Of a stretch of DNA of 37,907 nucleotides, positions 7,083-15,805 are shown piece by piece. Numbering within the stretch: position 1 is the stretch's first letter; each line of letters opens with the position of its first letter. This DNA comes from Alphaproteobacteria bacterium (GTDB lineage Bacteria; Pseudomonadota; Alphaproteobacteria; JAAEOK01). A model generated the notes under the pieces. It did not search any database, had not been told where the DNA came from, and was given only the letters and a program-made list of their open reading frames with translations. The position numbers and the translations under genes were made by a program. The DNA lies in NCBI GenBank assembly GCA_024244705.1, contig JAAEOK010000108.1, forward strand, positions 1 to 37,907. The letters are read 5' to 3'.

Positions 7083-8524
7083 CAAAGGGAAAATGCATTG
7101 CATTAGTTGGGCAAGCAGGCAGCGGAAAAAGTACGGCTATGATGAAAGCCGCGCTTCAACTTAGTCGAGAATCTAATACCCCAGTATACTTTCTTCGTGA
7201 GCCAGTCTCAGACATAAAGAACGTAATCTTATCATTAGAAGAGATAAACACTGACAAATTCTACATTTTTATCGATAAGATTGAATCAATGCACAAAGAA
7301 CTCGGAGAGCTTCTTGAGTGTTCTAACGTTAGCAACGCATGCTTGATATTCTCCGAGCGAATCAATATTTGGACTCGCAGAGTAAGGGATATATTAGGTC
7401 AACACACTTCTAAGGTTTTTGACGTCAAAAGAATTGTTAAAGACGACGCTAGTGAAATATTGGAGAAAATAGAGAAATTCGGGCCGTGGACGCGTTTGCA
7501 GAGGATGAACGAATCGGAAAGGACAAATGAGATTTTCCACAAGGCAGATCGACAACTTCTAATCGGACTGATGGAGGCGACTACCGGTGTCGGGTTCATT
7601 CAGATCATTCGGAATGACTTTGCTAAGATCGGTGACGACAGCCACGCGAAATTCCTCGTGCTTGTTGGCCTTGCGAGTATTCACCGATCCACGATCAGCC
7701 CCAGTATTGTAGGTCGAGCATTGGTCAATTTGGCGATTGCTGAAGATGTGAACATCCTCGCGTCTGAGGTCGAAGGTATAGTATTGAGTAACGGTGGTAA
7801 ATTTTCTGCTCGGCATCCCGTCTACGTGAGGGAGTTATTCGAAAAGATTGTAGGTGCCGACATAATAAGGGATTGCTTAATATCGCTACTAACCGCTTAC
7901 GCAGACTACGAAGCTCCGGTTATTCGACATGTGGGTAAGTCGGATGGAGTTGTATTTAAGTCTATAATCAATAATAGGTTCGTCAAGCAGATGATGCGAA
8001 ACGACGAGTCGCGCGTTAGAGCAGTCTACGGGGCTTTCGAAACAACATTCCATGTTGACGGCTTGTATTGGCTGCAATATGGGCTCGCTCTACGTAGTTT
8101 TGGACACCAATCTGAAGCGTTAGAAAAATTCATTACTGCGAAACAAGCTTTTAGCTCGCCGCAGATAGAACATGCGTATGCACAACAGTTACTAATAATC
8201 GCTGCAAATGCCAGCAACTGGGACGATGCAGAACCTTTATTGGCCGAGGCAATCAAATCCTTTAGAAGTTTGAATACGGTCGGGTGGGAGGGCGATAGTT
8301 ATCCTATTGTTTCACTCGCAGAAGGACACATTTCGGTTGTATTTAGGTTTCAAGGGTTGGATGAGGCTCAAAAATTGGCTCGCATTTACGGTAATGAGCT
8401 ATTGGCGGCGCGGAAGAAAGGTTCGAACGAACGCCTAGAAGAGGCGGTGAACAATGTGATGACGTTTGCCACAACTGGCGTATGGAAAGAAGGCGCGCAG
8501 CCAGATTACTTAGATGTCGATTAG
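7083..8524 (+). pseudogene. SIR2-STAND NTPase, C-terminal half (P-loop and sensor)
   Basis: The rest of the interrupted defence-type ATPase. The frame from 7083 begins with the P-loop strand and Walker A GQAGSGKST (residues 355-363 of the restored 825-aa protein). The first ATG, at 7139, lies after Walker A, so this fragment alone would lack a complete P-loop. A Walker B-like strand FYIFIDKIES follows at about 401-410. The remainder is alpha-helical, with a TPR-like C-terminus (LALRSFGHQSEALEKFITAKQ, then two similar helices), the usual ligand-sensing part of STAND proteins. Removing the transposon and one target copy joins codon 345 (Gly) to GCA AAG GGA AAA TGC without frameshift. The layout resembles SIR2-STAND antiphage proteins (Avs5-like), but family assignment needs a search. 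Confidence 0.88.
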
Positions 8525-8659
8525 TATTGTGAGACACGATAATCAAGAATTCAGTCTGCTGGCCGCGCCCATCGGTCGCAAACGAAATCAATGTCCCGTC
8601 GATTTCTCAAATCAATAATCCACTGTTGGGCCGTTGGCCTTAGAGCACTTCATCCATGC
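8525..8659. other. right end of accessory island
   Basis: About 135 bp of A+T-richer DNA between the stop of the ATPase fragment and the second hisA 3'-end copy. I see no gene, hairpin terminator, tRNA fragment or integrase remnant here. Confidence 0.5.
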
Positions 8660-8746
8660 CGGCGCGCTCGATGGCGTCATTTGCGGGCGGGCGCTCTATG
8701 ACGGCCGCATCGATCTGGCGGCGGCGATCGCGGTGCTGCGAGGATA
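8660..8746 (+). pseudogene. second copy of the hisA 3' end
   Basis: Encodes the last 27 residues of HisA ([14 protein letters not shown] onward, ending AVLRG) with its own TAA stop, and nothing upstream. 80 of 81 bp match 2802-2882; the final Gly and stop codons differ synonymously. This is the right-hand member of the direct repeat flanking the island and probably marks where hisA ended before the insertion. Confidence 0.92.
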
Positions 8747-8753
8747 ACGCCGG

Positions 8754-9473
8754 TCAGCCCGGGTCGCTACGCGCGAGCAGGTCGTCTATGGCGTTCCGAA
8801 CCTTATCCGACGCCCGCGGTGGGTCCTGACCCGGCTGGTAGGCGGCTAGGAACTCCTGGCTCAAATAATGACCGACCGCGAAGGCTTCGACTTGGCTGTC
8901 GTCATCGAGCTCGGCCTCGGCGTCGGTATCCATCTTGGCCTCGATCTCTTCGTTGATTTCGTGGGACCGATTGAGGAGCGTGGTGGCGATCTGGGATGCG
9001 GTCTCGTCGCCGAGGTCGAAGAGATGCATGAGGACGAACCGCGCTCCGTTGGCGCGGGTTTCTATGGGCAGGGTATCGGGGGCGGCATGGCGGACAACGC
9101 CGATGGCGGCTTGGAACACGACCAGGCCGAGCCGAAGGTCCATCTTCATCGGCACGGTCGTCTTGCCGTTGCCGGTCTCCACAGCTTTCGCCAATTCCTC
9201 CTCCGATCCCGCGAGGGACAGGATGTGGTGGTCGGCGACGCACGACCGAAGGTATTGGGTAAGGGCGTCCAGCGAGATCACGAAGGACTCGAGTTCCGCC
9301 CGCTCCGATGCGTTTTTTTGATGCCGCTGTTTTTTCCGCAACCAGCCGAACACTTTGACACGCCGCTTGGTCGTAGATCGTCTGAAAAACGGTACCAATA
9401 ATTCATCTGTGGCGCCACTCGAAGCGCGCGCCGGGTGGTCGCCCAACGCGGACGACCCTTGATTCGGATGCAC
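8754..9473 (-). CDS. hypothetical protein, convergent with the hisA end
   Basis: An open frame of up to 239 codons on the strand opposite to the his genes; I recognise no family. The start is unsure: GTG at 9473 gives the full length, and GTG at 9353 ([10 protein letters not shown]) gives about 199 aa and a more natural N-terminus. The product is soluble-looking, rich in helices and acidic towards the C-terminus, with no signal peptide. It lies antisense between hisA and hisF, which are usually adjacent, and its 3' end has a diverged partial copy at 2906-2964. Two copies of the coding end, differing by about 20 percent, suggest a real gene that exists as variants in related strains. Confidence 0.6.
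   Translation of the reverse strand: MHPNQGSSALGDHPARASSGATDELLVPFFRRSTTKRRVKVFGWLRKKQRHQKNASERAELESFVISLDALTQYLRSCVADHHILSLAGSEEELAKAVETGNGKTTVPMKMDLRLGLVVFQAAIGVVRHAAPDTLPIETRANGARFVLMHLFDLGDETASQIATTLLNRSHEINEEIEAKMDTDAEAELDDDSQVEAFAVGHYLSQEFLAAYQPGQDPPRASDKVRNAIDDLLARSDPG
8819..8877 (-). repeat. right copy of the neighbour-gene repeat
   Basis: Part of the coding end of the 8754-9473 gene that pairs with the diverged copy at 2906-2964 (about 80 percent identity over 59 bp). Confidence 0.75.
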
Positions 9474-9496
9474 TGGCGCCTCTATGTCATGACCCC

Positions 9497-10303
9497 ATGC
9501 TCAAGGCCCGCATCATTCCCTGCCTCGACGTCAAGGACGGCCGCGTCGTCAAGGGCGTCAACTTCGTCAACCTCCGCGACGCCGGCGATCCGGTCGAGCA
9601 GGCGAAGATCTATGACGCCGCCGGCGCCGACGAGCTCTGCTTCCTCGACATCACCGCCAGCCACGAGAACCGCGACACTATCTATGACGTGGTCGCGCGC
9701 ACCGCCGAGCAATGTTTCATGCCGCTCACCGTCGGCGGCGGCGTGCGTACCGTCGACGACATCCGCAAGCTTCTGTTGGCCGGGGCGGACAAGGTCTCGA
9801 TCAATACCGCCGCGGTCGATAACCCGGACTTCGTCGGCGCGGCGGCGGAGAAATTCGGCAGCCAGTGCATCGTCGTCGCGGTCGACGCCAAGCGCGAGGA
9901 AAGCGGGGGGTTCGGCATCTATACCCATGGCGGACGCAAACCGACCGGTATCGAGGCGATCGACTGGGTGCGGCGGATGGCCGATCTCGGCGCCGGCGAG
10001 ATCCTGCTCACCTCGATGGACCGCGACGGCACCGGAAAGGGCTTCGATATCGAATTGACCCGGGCCGTCGCCGACGCGGTCCCGGTTCCGGTCATCGCCT
10101 CGGGCGGCGTGGGGGTCCTCGATCATCTGGTCGCGGGCGTTCGCGACGGGCATGCGACCGCCGTCCTCGCCGCCTCGATTTTCCATTTCGGCACCTATTC
10201 GATCGGCGAGGCCAAGGCGTACATGAAGTCCGCCGGCGTGCCGGTCCGGGACGTGGCGGCCTCCGATAGCGAATACGGAAAGGACGACGATCATGGCGGA
10301 TGA
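9497..10303 (+). CDS. hisF: imidazole glycerol phosphate synthase, cyclase subunit
   Basis: Beta/alpha-barrel cyclase that uses ammonia channelled from HisH to turn PRFAR into imidazoleglycerol phosphate and AICAR. 268 aa, normal length. Catalytic Asp11 is in [10 protein letters not shown] and the second Asp in VAVDAKRE; phosphate-binding turns are VGGGVRT and IASGGVG. The ATG at 9497 gives the classical start [11 protein letters not shown]. It overlaps hisE by 11 nt. Because the region between hisA and hisF holds an antisense gene and the island, hisF-hisE-HIT presumably need their own promoter or readthrough; none is clear upstream. Confidence 0.97.
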   Translation: MLKARIIPCLDVKDGRVVKGVNFVNLRDAGDPVEQAKIYDAAGADELCFLDITASHENRDTIYDVVARTAEQCFMPLTVGGGVRTVDDIRKLLLAGADKVSINTAAVDNPDFVGAAAEKFGSQCIVVAVDAKREESGGFGIYTHGGRKPTGIEAIDWVRRMADLGAGEILLTSMDRDGTGKGFDIELTRAVADAVPVPVIASGGVGVLDHLVAGVRDGHATAVLAASIFHFGTYSIGEAKAYMKSAGVPVRDVAASDSEYGKDDDHGG

Positions 10304-10625
10304 CGATTCGGGCACGATGACCCTCGACGATCTCTATCGGGTGATTGAAAGCCGGCGCGGCGCCGACCCGGCCAAGTCGCACACGGCGATGCTGTTCGCG
10401 CGCGGCTTGCCGCGCATCGCCCAGAAGGTCGGCGAGGAAGCGGTCGAGACGGTGATCGAGGCGACCCGCGGCGACGCCGACGGAATCCGTGCCGAGAGCG
10501 CCGATCTCCTCTATCACCTGCTGGTCTTGTGGGCGGCTGCCGGGATCCGGCCCGAGGACGTCTGGGCGACGCTCGCCGCCCGCCGCGGCTTCAGCGGCAT
10601 CGAGGAAAAGCAGCAACGGTCGTAG
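10293..10625 (+). CDS. hisE: phosphoribosyl-ATP pyrophosphatase
   Basis: Second step of histidine synthesis: hydrolysis of PR-ATP to PR-AMP and pyrophosphate. 110 aa, the usual size of the stand-alone enzyme. Conserved MazG-like helices are visible: [18 protein letters not shown] and [13 protein letters not shown], with the metal-binding Glu/Asp residues. The start overlaps the end of hisF, with AAAGGA upstream, so translation is coupled. A HIT gene follows 11 nt later. Confidence 0.95.
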   Translation: MADDDSGTMTLDDLYRVIESRRGADPAKSHTAMLFARGLPRIAQKVGEEAVETVIEATRGDADGIRAESADLLYHLLVLWAAAGIRPEDVWATLAARRGFSGIEEKQQRS

Positions 10626-10636
10626 AAAGGATTGCC

Positions 10637-11005
10637 ATGGCTTACGACGACCAGAACATCTTCGCCAAGATCCTGCGCGGCGAGATCCCTTGCAACAGAT
10701 ATTGCGAGGACGATTACGCGTTGGCCTTTCACGACATCAATCCCCAAGCGCCGGTCCATGTGCTGGTCATTCCAAAAGGGCGATACGCCGATATGGACGA
10801 CTTCACGGCCCATGCCTCGAGCGACGAGATCGCCGGATTCTTCCGTGCCGTCGGCGCGGTCGCGCGCGACCTGGGGACGGTCGAAAACGGCTATCGGGCG
10901 CTGACCAATTGCGGGCGCGACGCCCACCAGGAGGTGCCGCATTTCCATGTCCACATCTTTGCCGGCAAGAATCTGGGGCGGATGATCAAGCCGGTCGACA
11001 AATAG
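10637..11005 (+). CDS. HIT-family (HINT-like) nucleotide hydrolase
   Basis: 122-aa histidine-triad protein; family members hydrolyse aminoacyl- or amine-linked AMP. The triad HFHVHIF lies near residue 105, preceded by the nucleotide-binding NIFAKILRGEIP and HDINPQAPVHVLVIPK segments. It starts at the ATG at 10637 after GAAAGG. It is the last gene of the hisF-hisE cluster, an arrangement common in alphaproteobacteria; its link to histidine synthesis is unknown. Confidence 0.93.
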   Translation: MAYDDQNIFAKILRGEIPCNRYCEDDYALAFHDINPQAPVHVLVIPKGRYADMDDFTAHASSDEIAGFFRAVGAVARDLGTVENGYRALTNCGRDAHQEVPHFHVHIFAGKNLGRMIKPVDK

Positions 11006-11021
11006 CGGCGGCGAAACGGTT

Positions 11022-11702
11022 CTAGGCGGCGCGGCGCAAGGTCGCCAGACCGGTGGCGATAACGATCAGAAATCCGCCCGCAACGCCTTCGATCCAGGTC
11101 ATCACGCGGTCCCCGAGCAGCGCCGCGCTCCACGCGGCGGCGGCGCTGTAGACGACGAGCACGGGAAGCTCGAGCAGGACCGAGATCGCCCCCAGTACGG
11201 CCAGTTGCAGCGCCACCGTGTCGCCGGTGTGAATGAATTGCGGCAGGATGGCGACGAAAAAGGCCAGGTTCTTGGGATTCGCCGCCTGCATTACGAAGCC
11301 GCGACGGGCGGATTTCCACCGCCCCCGGTCGCCGTCGCGGGCAATGACGACCGAGCGCGCCGGCGGGGGTGTATGGCCATCCGCCGCCCGCCGCCCGATC
11401 AACCGGCGGACCGGCGGCCAGGCCATGGTTATCCCGAGATAGAGCAGGTAGGCGGCGCCGGCCCATTTGAGCACGGTGAACAGCAGCTGCGAGGCGAGGA
11501 TGACCGCCCCGATGCCAACAGCCGACAGCGAAAAATACATGATATTCGCGGCGAGGATCCCGGCCGTTGCCGCCATGCCGGCGCCAAAGCCGCGCCGCGC
11601 CGACAGTCCGAGCACGAGCAGAACGGCCGGGCCCGGCGACAGGCACAGCAAGAACTCCGTCGCCGCGAAGATCAGCAGCGCGTCGCTCGACAGCCCACTC
11701 AA
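11022..11702 (-). CDS. LysE/RhtB-family amino acid exporter
   Basis: 226-aa inner-membrane protein with about six hydrophobic segments. Family hallmarks are LSPGPAVLLVL in the first helix region and ANPKNLAFFVAILPQF in the middle. A polar loop of about 35 residues (RRLIGRRAADGHTPPPAR...) between the third and fourth segments is longer than usual. Likely exports an amino acid or homoserine-type compound; substrate unknown. Its start overlaps the stop of the MTHFR-family gene by 4 nt, so the two are probably translated together. Confidence 0.88.
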   Translation of the reverse strand: MSGLSSDALLIFAATEFLLCLSPGPAVLLVLGLSARRGFGAGMAATAGILAANIMYFSLSAVGIGAVILASQLLFTVLKWAGAAYLLYLGITMAWPPVRRLIGRRAADGHTPPPARSVVIARDGDRGRWKSARRGFVMQAANPKNLAFFVAILPQFIHTGDTVALQLAVLGAISVLLELPVLVVYSAAAAWSAALLGDRVMTWIEGVAGGFLIVIATGLATLRRAA

Positions 11703-12694
11703 GCCGATGCCCGCCGCCGATCGATGATGCCGCAGGCCGCGATCATTGCGGCGGCTCTGGCCTCGGCCCCGGGCGCCATGATGTGGGCGCCCGCCACCCC
11801 AGGAATGTCCTGCAGTTGCTGCAGCATTTCGAGACCGATCGCCTGGCCTTCGGCGGCCTGGTCGGCGGCCCCGTCGAGGCGCCGGACGATCGCCGCGGGC
11901 ACATGGACGCCGTAGAGGTTCTCATCCATCCAGCGTGCCTGCTTGGCCGAGGCGAAGGGGGCGGTGCCGATCAGGAAATAGGCCGATTCGGTGATTCCCT
12001 CGTCGGCCAGCCGCGCCATGTAGCGGCGGCAGACGGCCATGTCGAAGCAGTACTGGGTCTGGAAGAAATCCGCCCCGGCGGCGAGCTTCGCCTTTAGGCG
12101 GTCGGCCGACCATTCGGCCCCCGGATCGGTGGGCGTGTCCGCCATGCCGATGAAGATCCGCGGCGCCGGCTCGATCTTGCGGCCGGAGCGGGTCTCGCCG
12201 TCATCCCGCATACGCCGCGCCAATGATGCGAGGGCGGTCGAGTCGAGGTCGTGAACGGCGGTCGCCGAGGGCTCGTCGCCGGCCTCGATGGAATCGCCGT
12301 GAAGGCACAGGATGTTGGGCGTGCCCAGGGCGGCGGCGCCGAGGATTTCCGCCTGCAGGCTCAACAGGTTGTGGTCGCGGGTGGTGAACTGCATCACCGG
12401 CTCGATGCCGACCCGGGCGAGCAGGCCGGCGGTGGCCAGGGTCGACAGGTGGGTGCGAGCGCGGGCGCCGGAGGTGACGTTGACCGCATCGGCGAGCGCC
12501 GACAGCGGACGCACCCGGTCGATCGCGACTTCGGGGTCGGCGGTGAGCGGTGGCGTCGTTTCCGCCGTCAGAGCGAACTGTCCCGCGCGCAGCACCCGCT
12601 CGAGACGTCCGCCTGATTTTGTATTGCCGGTCACGGCCTGCGCCCCTTTGTTCACCAATTCCGAGAAATTAGGCACCGGCCGCGCACGCGCCAT
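11699..12694 (-). CDS. methylenetetrahydrofolate reductase-family protein
   Basis: 331 aa with the MetF-type TIM barrel: LTAETTPPLTADPEVAIDRV at the N-terminus, LCLHGDSIEAGDE for folate/FAD binding and GADFFQTQYCFD, a strongly conserved substrate-site motif. It lacks the C-terminal regulatory domain of eukaryotic enzymes and is somewhat longer than MetF because of about 28 extra N-terminal residues; a later start, such as the GTG of VTGNTKSGG, is possible. Some members of this superfamily work in one-carbon metabolism without being the methionine-pathway enzyme, so no gene symbol is given. Upstream partner of the LysE exporter. Confidence 0.8.
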   Translation of the reverse strand: MARARPVPNFSELVNKGAQAVTGNTKSGGRLERVLRAGQFALTAETTPPLTADPEVAIDRVRPLSALADAVNVTSGARARTHLSTLATAGLLARVGIEPVMQFTTRDHNLLSLQAEILGAAALGTPNILCLHGDSIEAGDEPSATAVHDLDSTALASLARRMRDDGETRSGRKIEPAPRIFIGMADTPTDPGAEWSADRLKAKLAAGADFFQTQYCFDMAVCRRYMARLADEGITESAYFLIGTAPFASAKQARWMDENLYGVHVPAAIVRRLDGAADQAAEGQAIGLEMLQQLQDIPGVAGAHIMAPGAEARAAAMIAACGIIDRRRASA

Positions 12695-12752
12695 CCATGC
12701 CCGGGCCGCCCCGCCATAGAGCCGCGCCGGCGCGGCGCCAGTCAGACGCCCG

Positions 12753-13124
12753 CTAGTAGCGGATCTTCCATTCCCCTTCGGCGGTCTTGCAGCGGTCGAC
12801 GGTCAGGCTGATCGGATCGCGCACGCCCTTGATCTTGATGATGTGGTGCAGCTTGCGGCACGGCAGGCCGCGCCACTCGAGAACCTCGATCAGCTCCACG
12901 GTGCCGAAATCGCCATTGTCGCCGGTCCACGAGCCGGCCGACCCGACGACCGGGGGTTCGGCCGTGTAAAGCGGCTCCGAGGCCGCGTTCATCTTCTTGA
13001 GATCGGCCTCCGAAAGGGACAAATCGGCGCGCTTGAACGGGTTCAACTGCGCTTGCGCGGATGCCGCGCAGATGAGCATCGCCAACGGCAACGCGACCGC
13101 TACTCGCTTCATCGTTCCAACCAT
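12753..13124 (-). CDS. small exported protein, surface-antigen-like
   Basis: Up to 123 aa with a clear Sec signal peptide (MKRVAVALPLAMLICAASAQA, cleavage after AQA). The ATG at 13112 (MKRV) is as plausible as that at 13124. The mature part ends with EWRGLPCRKLHHIIKIKG and DRCKTAEGEWKI, a pattern like the C-terminal domain of RT0821-type bacterial surface proteins, with two Cys that could pair. Periplasmic or outer-membrane location likely; function unknown. Confidence 0.75.
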   Translation of the reverse strand: MVGTMKRVAVALPLAMLICAASAQAQLNPFKRADLSLSEADLKKMNAASEPLYTAEPPVVGSAGSWTGDNGDFGTVELIEVLEWRGLPCRKLHHIIKIKGVRDPISLTVDRCKTAEGEWKIRY

Positions 13125-13296
13125 TCACTGTCTCCCATCTTGCTGTGGTCTTTTTCGTTGACCGTATCCGTTGCGAAATGATCCGCGGCGCGCCTGAATC
13201 CCTTGGACGCCACCGGCCACGGCATTCGGCGCCGCCATTGTAGCCAAGCCGCGGCGACAAGCAAATCTGAATGCGCAAGATGCGGTGCTTGGTAAA

Positions 13297-14778
13297 TCAG
13301 TCCGCCATTTGCGCGGCGGCGATGGTCTCGCAAGCGTCGTCGAGGTGAGGCAGGGGTTCGGCGATATCGGCGCCGGTCCCGGCGAGCATCCGCTGAAAGT
13401 CCGGCGCCCGTCCCAGCAGCGCCTGACCGACTTCTATCACGGCATCGATTTGCGGCGCCGGCAACGTCCAGCTGGTGGCGATATTTTCGAAGGCGTGGCG
13501 GCAGGGTTCGTCATCGATGGCGGCGAAGTCGATCGGAATGAAAAAGGTCTCGACATCGCGGAACCTTTGCGCCGGGACCGGCGGCGTATAAGGATCGTTG
13601 GCCGCCGCGTCGAAGCGCTCCTTGAGCAATGCGCGCATACGCTCGAAGGTCGAAAAGGTGGCGTTGTCCATGGCGGCGCTGATGGTGCCGGTCACCATCG
13701 AGATGATACCGGGCGTCGCCTTCTCCGCGTTGAGCGCCGATGTGGGCTCCGAGCGCGAATTGACCACGACGAACACGACGCGGCGGATATTGCCCTGGGC
13801 AATCTCGTTGTACAGCATCGGATGGACGTCCATCGTCGTCAGGAAGCGAAACGGCTCGCTGATCCCCAAATTGTCGGCGATACCGCCGTCGAGGAGATGG
13901 ATGTAGTCCTTACCGTAAGGTGCCGGGACCGAGGTGCCGAGCGCGTAGGCCTGTGCCACCCGCCCGCGCCGCGTGCGCGACGGGTTCTGGTACCAGTCCG
14001 TGTTGGCGGCGTTCTGAACCCAGGTCGGCGGCCAACGGCCGACATTCTGGAGCTCGCACGGCGAGTAATTGGTCAGCGTCACTGGGGATAGCGCGGCCGG
14101 AAACGCGGCCGACGCAGCGACCGCTTCGGACAGCTTGAAATCCTTCAGCTCCGAGCACAGCAGCTCGAAATAAGCCTGGGTGAAAGGAAACGGCGTTCCC
14201 GCCACCATGTCGCCGGCGTTGAGGATAAGGTAGGGCCGTTTGCGGCGATTGATCAGCGCCTGATAGGTGTTGCCACCGAACAGGGTTTCCTCGAGGTAGT
14301 CGATCAACAGGTCGATGCGTTCCTTGGCCGGCGTCGACAGTTCGGCAAGGCCGACGGGATTGAGGCCACGCCATGCCAGGGTGCCGATGCCATCCTGCCT
14401 GATGAAGTCGTTTTCCAGGGTCGCGAAACCTTCGCTGCCGCGCAGCGCGAAATAGGCCGCCGTCACGCTGCCGCCCGAAACCGACGAAAAGATGTCGATT
14501 TCGTCGGCCAGATTGCGGCCCGACGGGAGCTGCGTCTTGGCCAGTCCTTTGAGCGCGGACAGCGTAAGCGCCGCCGCCCGCGTGCCGCCACCGGAGGCGG
14601 TGACGATAAAGACGGTATCGCGGAGCTCGTTCTCGTCGAGCGCCGACCAGACGTAGCCCTGGCGGGGATCGAGGGCGGTCGCCTCGATATTGCGCGTCGG
14701 ATAACTGCACGCGGCGACGACCGCGACCAACGCCGTCGCGATCCCGGCGCGGAGGACGCGTCGCATTGCGCTTGCCAT
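13297..14778 (-). CDS. patatin-like phospholipase lipoprotein
   Basis: 493 aa. The signal peptide ends in lipobox VAAC with Cys24, so the protein is membrane-anchored by lipid. The patatin fold is shown by the oxyanion-hole motif SGGGTR at 62-67, the nucleophile elbow SVSGG with Ser101 and the DGGIADN motif carrying the catalytic Asp. These give a complete Ser-Asp dyad. Probable lipid acyl hydrolase acting at the cell envelope. A small hypothetical gene lies just upstream on the same strand. Length is at the upper end for the family because of a long C-terminal part. Confidence 0.9.
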   Translation of the reverse strand: MASAMRRVLRAGIATALVAVVAACSYPTRNIEATALDPRQGYVWSALDENELRDTVFIVTASGGGTRAAALTLSALKGLAKTQLPSGRNLADEIDIFSSVSGGSVTAAYFALRGSEGFATLENDFIRQDGIGTLAWRGLNPVGLAELSTPAKERIDLLIDYLEETLFGGNTYQALINRRKRPYLILNAGDMVAGTPFPFTQAYFELLCSELKDFKLSEAVAASAAFPAALSPVTLTNYSPCELQNVGRWPPTWVQNAANTDWYQNPSRTRRGRVAQAYALGTSVPAPYGKDYIHLLDGGIADNLGISEPFRFLTTMDVHPMLYNEIAQGNIRRVVFVVVNSRSEPTSALNAEKATPGIISMVTGTISAAMDNATFSTFERMRALLKERFDAAANDPYTPPVPAQRFRDVETFFIPIDFAAIDDEPCRHAFENIATSWTLPAPQIDAVIEVGQALLGRAPDFQRMLAGTGADIAEPLPHLDDACETIAAAQMAD

Positions 14779-14794
14779 GATGCGGCCTACCGGT

Positions 14795-15049
14795 CTAGCT
14801 CGCCGCCACGCGCGTCGGTTCCGGCGGTTCGACCGTGGCCAGTGTCACCGAGCACGGCAAGTCGCCTTCCTTGACCGTCTTCTTGACCCGGTTGTCGATC
14901 CGCTTACGGGCGTCGAGGGTTTCGAACGTGTTGGGACCGGCTTCGACCGGAAAGGCCGCCCCGGTCTTGCCGGATGGCGCTTCGTAGGCGCCGTTGATGT
15001 AAACGTTCCGGTCCGCCGGTCCGTTCACCGTGACCCAATTGTTGGGCAT
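14795..15049 (-). CDS. small hypothetical protein
   Basis: 84 aa starting MPNNWVTVNGPADRNVYING; ends 16 bp before the patatin gene on the same strand, so probably co-transcribed. The sequence looks like a compact beta domain (VYINGAYEAPSGKTGAAFPVEAGPNTF is reminiscent of PEGA-type envelope domains), with one Cys and no signal peptide. Function unknown. Confidence 0.65.
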   Translation of the reverse strand: MPNNWVTVNGPADRNVYINGAYEAPSGKTGAAFPVEAGPNTFETLDARKRIDNRVKKTVKEGDLPCSVTLATVEPPEPTRVAAS

Positions 15050-15165
15050 TGATTATCGTCCCCGATTCGGTTTGCAGATTGCTTCACATTAGGCACCGTT
15101 CATGACCTCCGCCAGTGGGAATCGCCACATTCCTTCGCCTATCCCCGCCGGCCTCCAATTCCGAA

Positions 15166-15213
15166 TTGACGAATACAGCTGAATTATCTATAATTTCTGT
15201 TAATACAGAAATT
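15166..15213 (+). promoter_or_regulatory. promoter and palindromic operator of the MarR/GbsR gene
   Basis: TTGACG at 15166-15171 and a consensus TATAAT at 15189-15194 are exactly 17 nt apart. A perfect palindrome with 9-bp arms (AATTTCTGT, spacer TAAT, ACAGAAATT) spans 15192-15213, overlapping the -10 and start site. This is the expected arrangement for autorepression by the winged-helix regulator that begins at 15225; binding is inferred. The AAGGAAAT ribosome-binding site follows directly. Confidence 0.85.
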
Positions 15214-15224
15214 AAGGAAATAAA

Positions 15225-15758
15225 ATGAAACTGACACCGGTGATGGAACGCTATGTCCTGCATTGGGGAGAGATGGGGACACGCTGGGGGGTCAACCGTT
15301 CGGTGGCCCAGATCCATGCCTTGCTCTATCTGGCGCCGAGCCCGCTGGCGGCAGACGAAATCGCGGAAACCCTGTCGATCGCCCGCTCCAATGTCAGCAC
15401 CGGCCTCAGAGAGCTCCAGGCTTGGGGCCTGGTACAGATGACCCACGTCCTCGGCGACCGCCGCGACCATTTCGCTTCGACCAAGGACAATTGGGAGATG
15501 CTGACCCGCATCGTCGAGGAGCGCAAGCGGCGTGAGATCGACCCCACCCTGTCGATGCTGCGCGATTGCATGCTGGCCGCCGAGGCGGACACGGAGACCG
15601 ACCCCGAGATTACCGCCCGTATCGCCGGCATGTTGAGCTTCATGGAAACCCTCACCGCCTGGTACGATCAGGTCAAGTCGTTGCCCAAGCCGACCCTGAT
15701 CGCGTTGATGAAGATGGGCGCCAAGGTCGCCCGCTTCGTGCCCAAGAAAGCGGCCTGA
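15225..15758 (+). CDS. GbsR/MarR-family transcriptional regulator
   Basis: 177 aa. A winged-helix domain occupies about residues 15-110: ADEIAETLSIARSNVSTGLREL is the recognition helix region and VLGDRRDHFAST the wing. The C-terminal half is helical and probably dimerises. This layout (GbsR-like, with WGEMGTRWGVNR at the N-terminus) is common. It heads a run with a DCC thiol-disulfide protein and a fatty acid desaturase, which it presumably controls together with itself through the operator at 15192-15213. Ligand unknown. Confidence 0.9.
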   Translation: MKLTPVMERYVLHWGEMGTRWGVNRSVAQIHALLYLAPSPLAADEIAETLSIARSNVSTGLRELQAWGLVQMTHVLGDRRDHFASTKDNWEMLTRIVEERKRREIDPTLSMLRDCMLAAEADTETDPEITARIAGMLSFMETLTAWYDQVKSLPKPTLIALMKMGAKVARFVPKKAA

Positions 15759-15805
15759 TTTCGCACCGGCGAAATCCGGGCGCGTTGCACCGAAAGGACC
15801 AAACC

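Noticed and set aside
8660-8746. Second hisA gene
   Set aside because: Only the last 27 codons are present and upstream DNA is unrelated; it is a duplicated end, not a gene.
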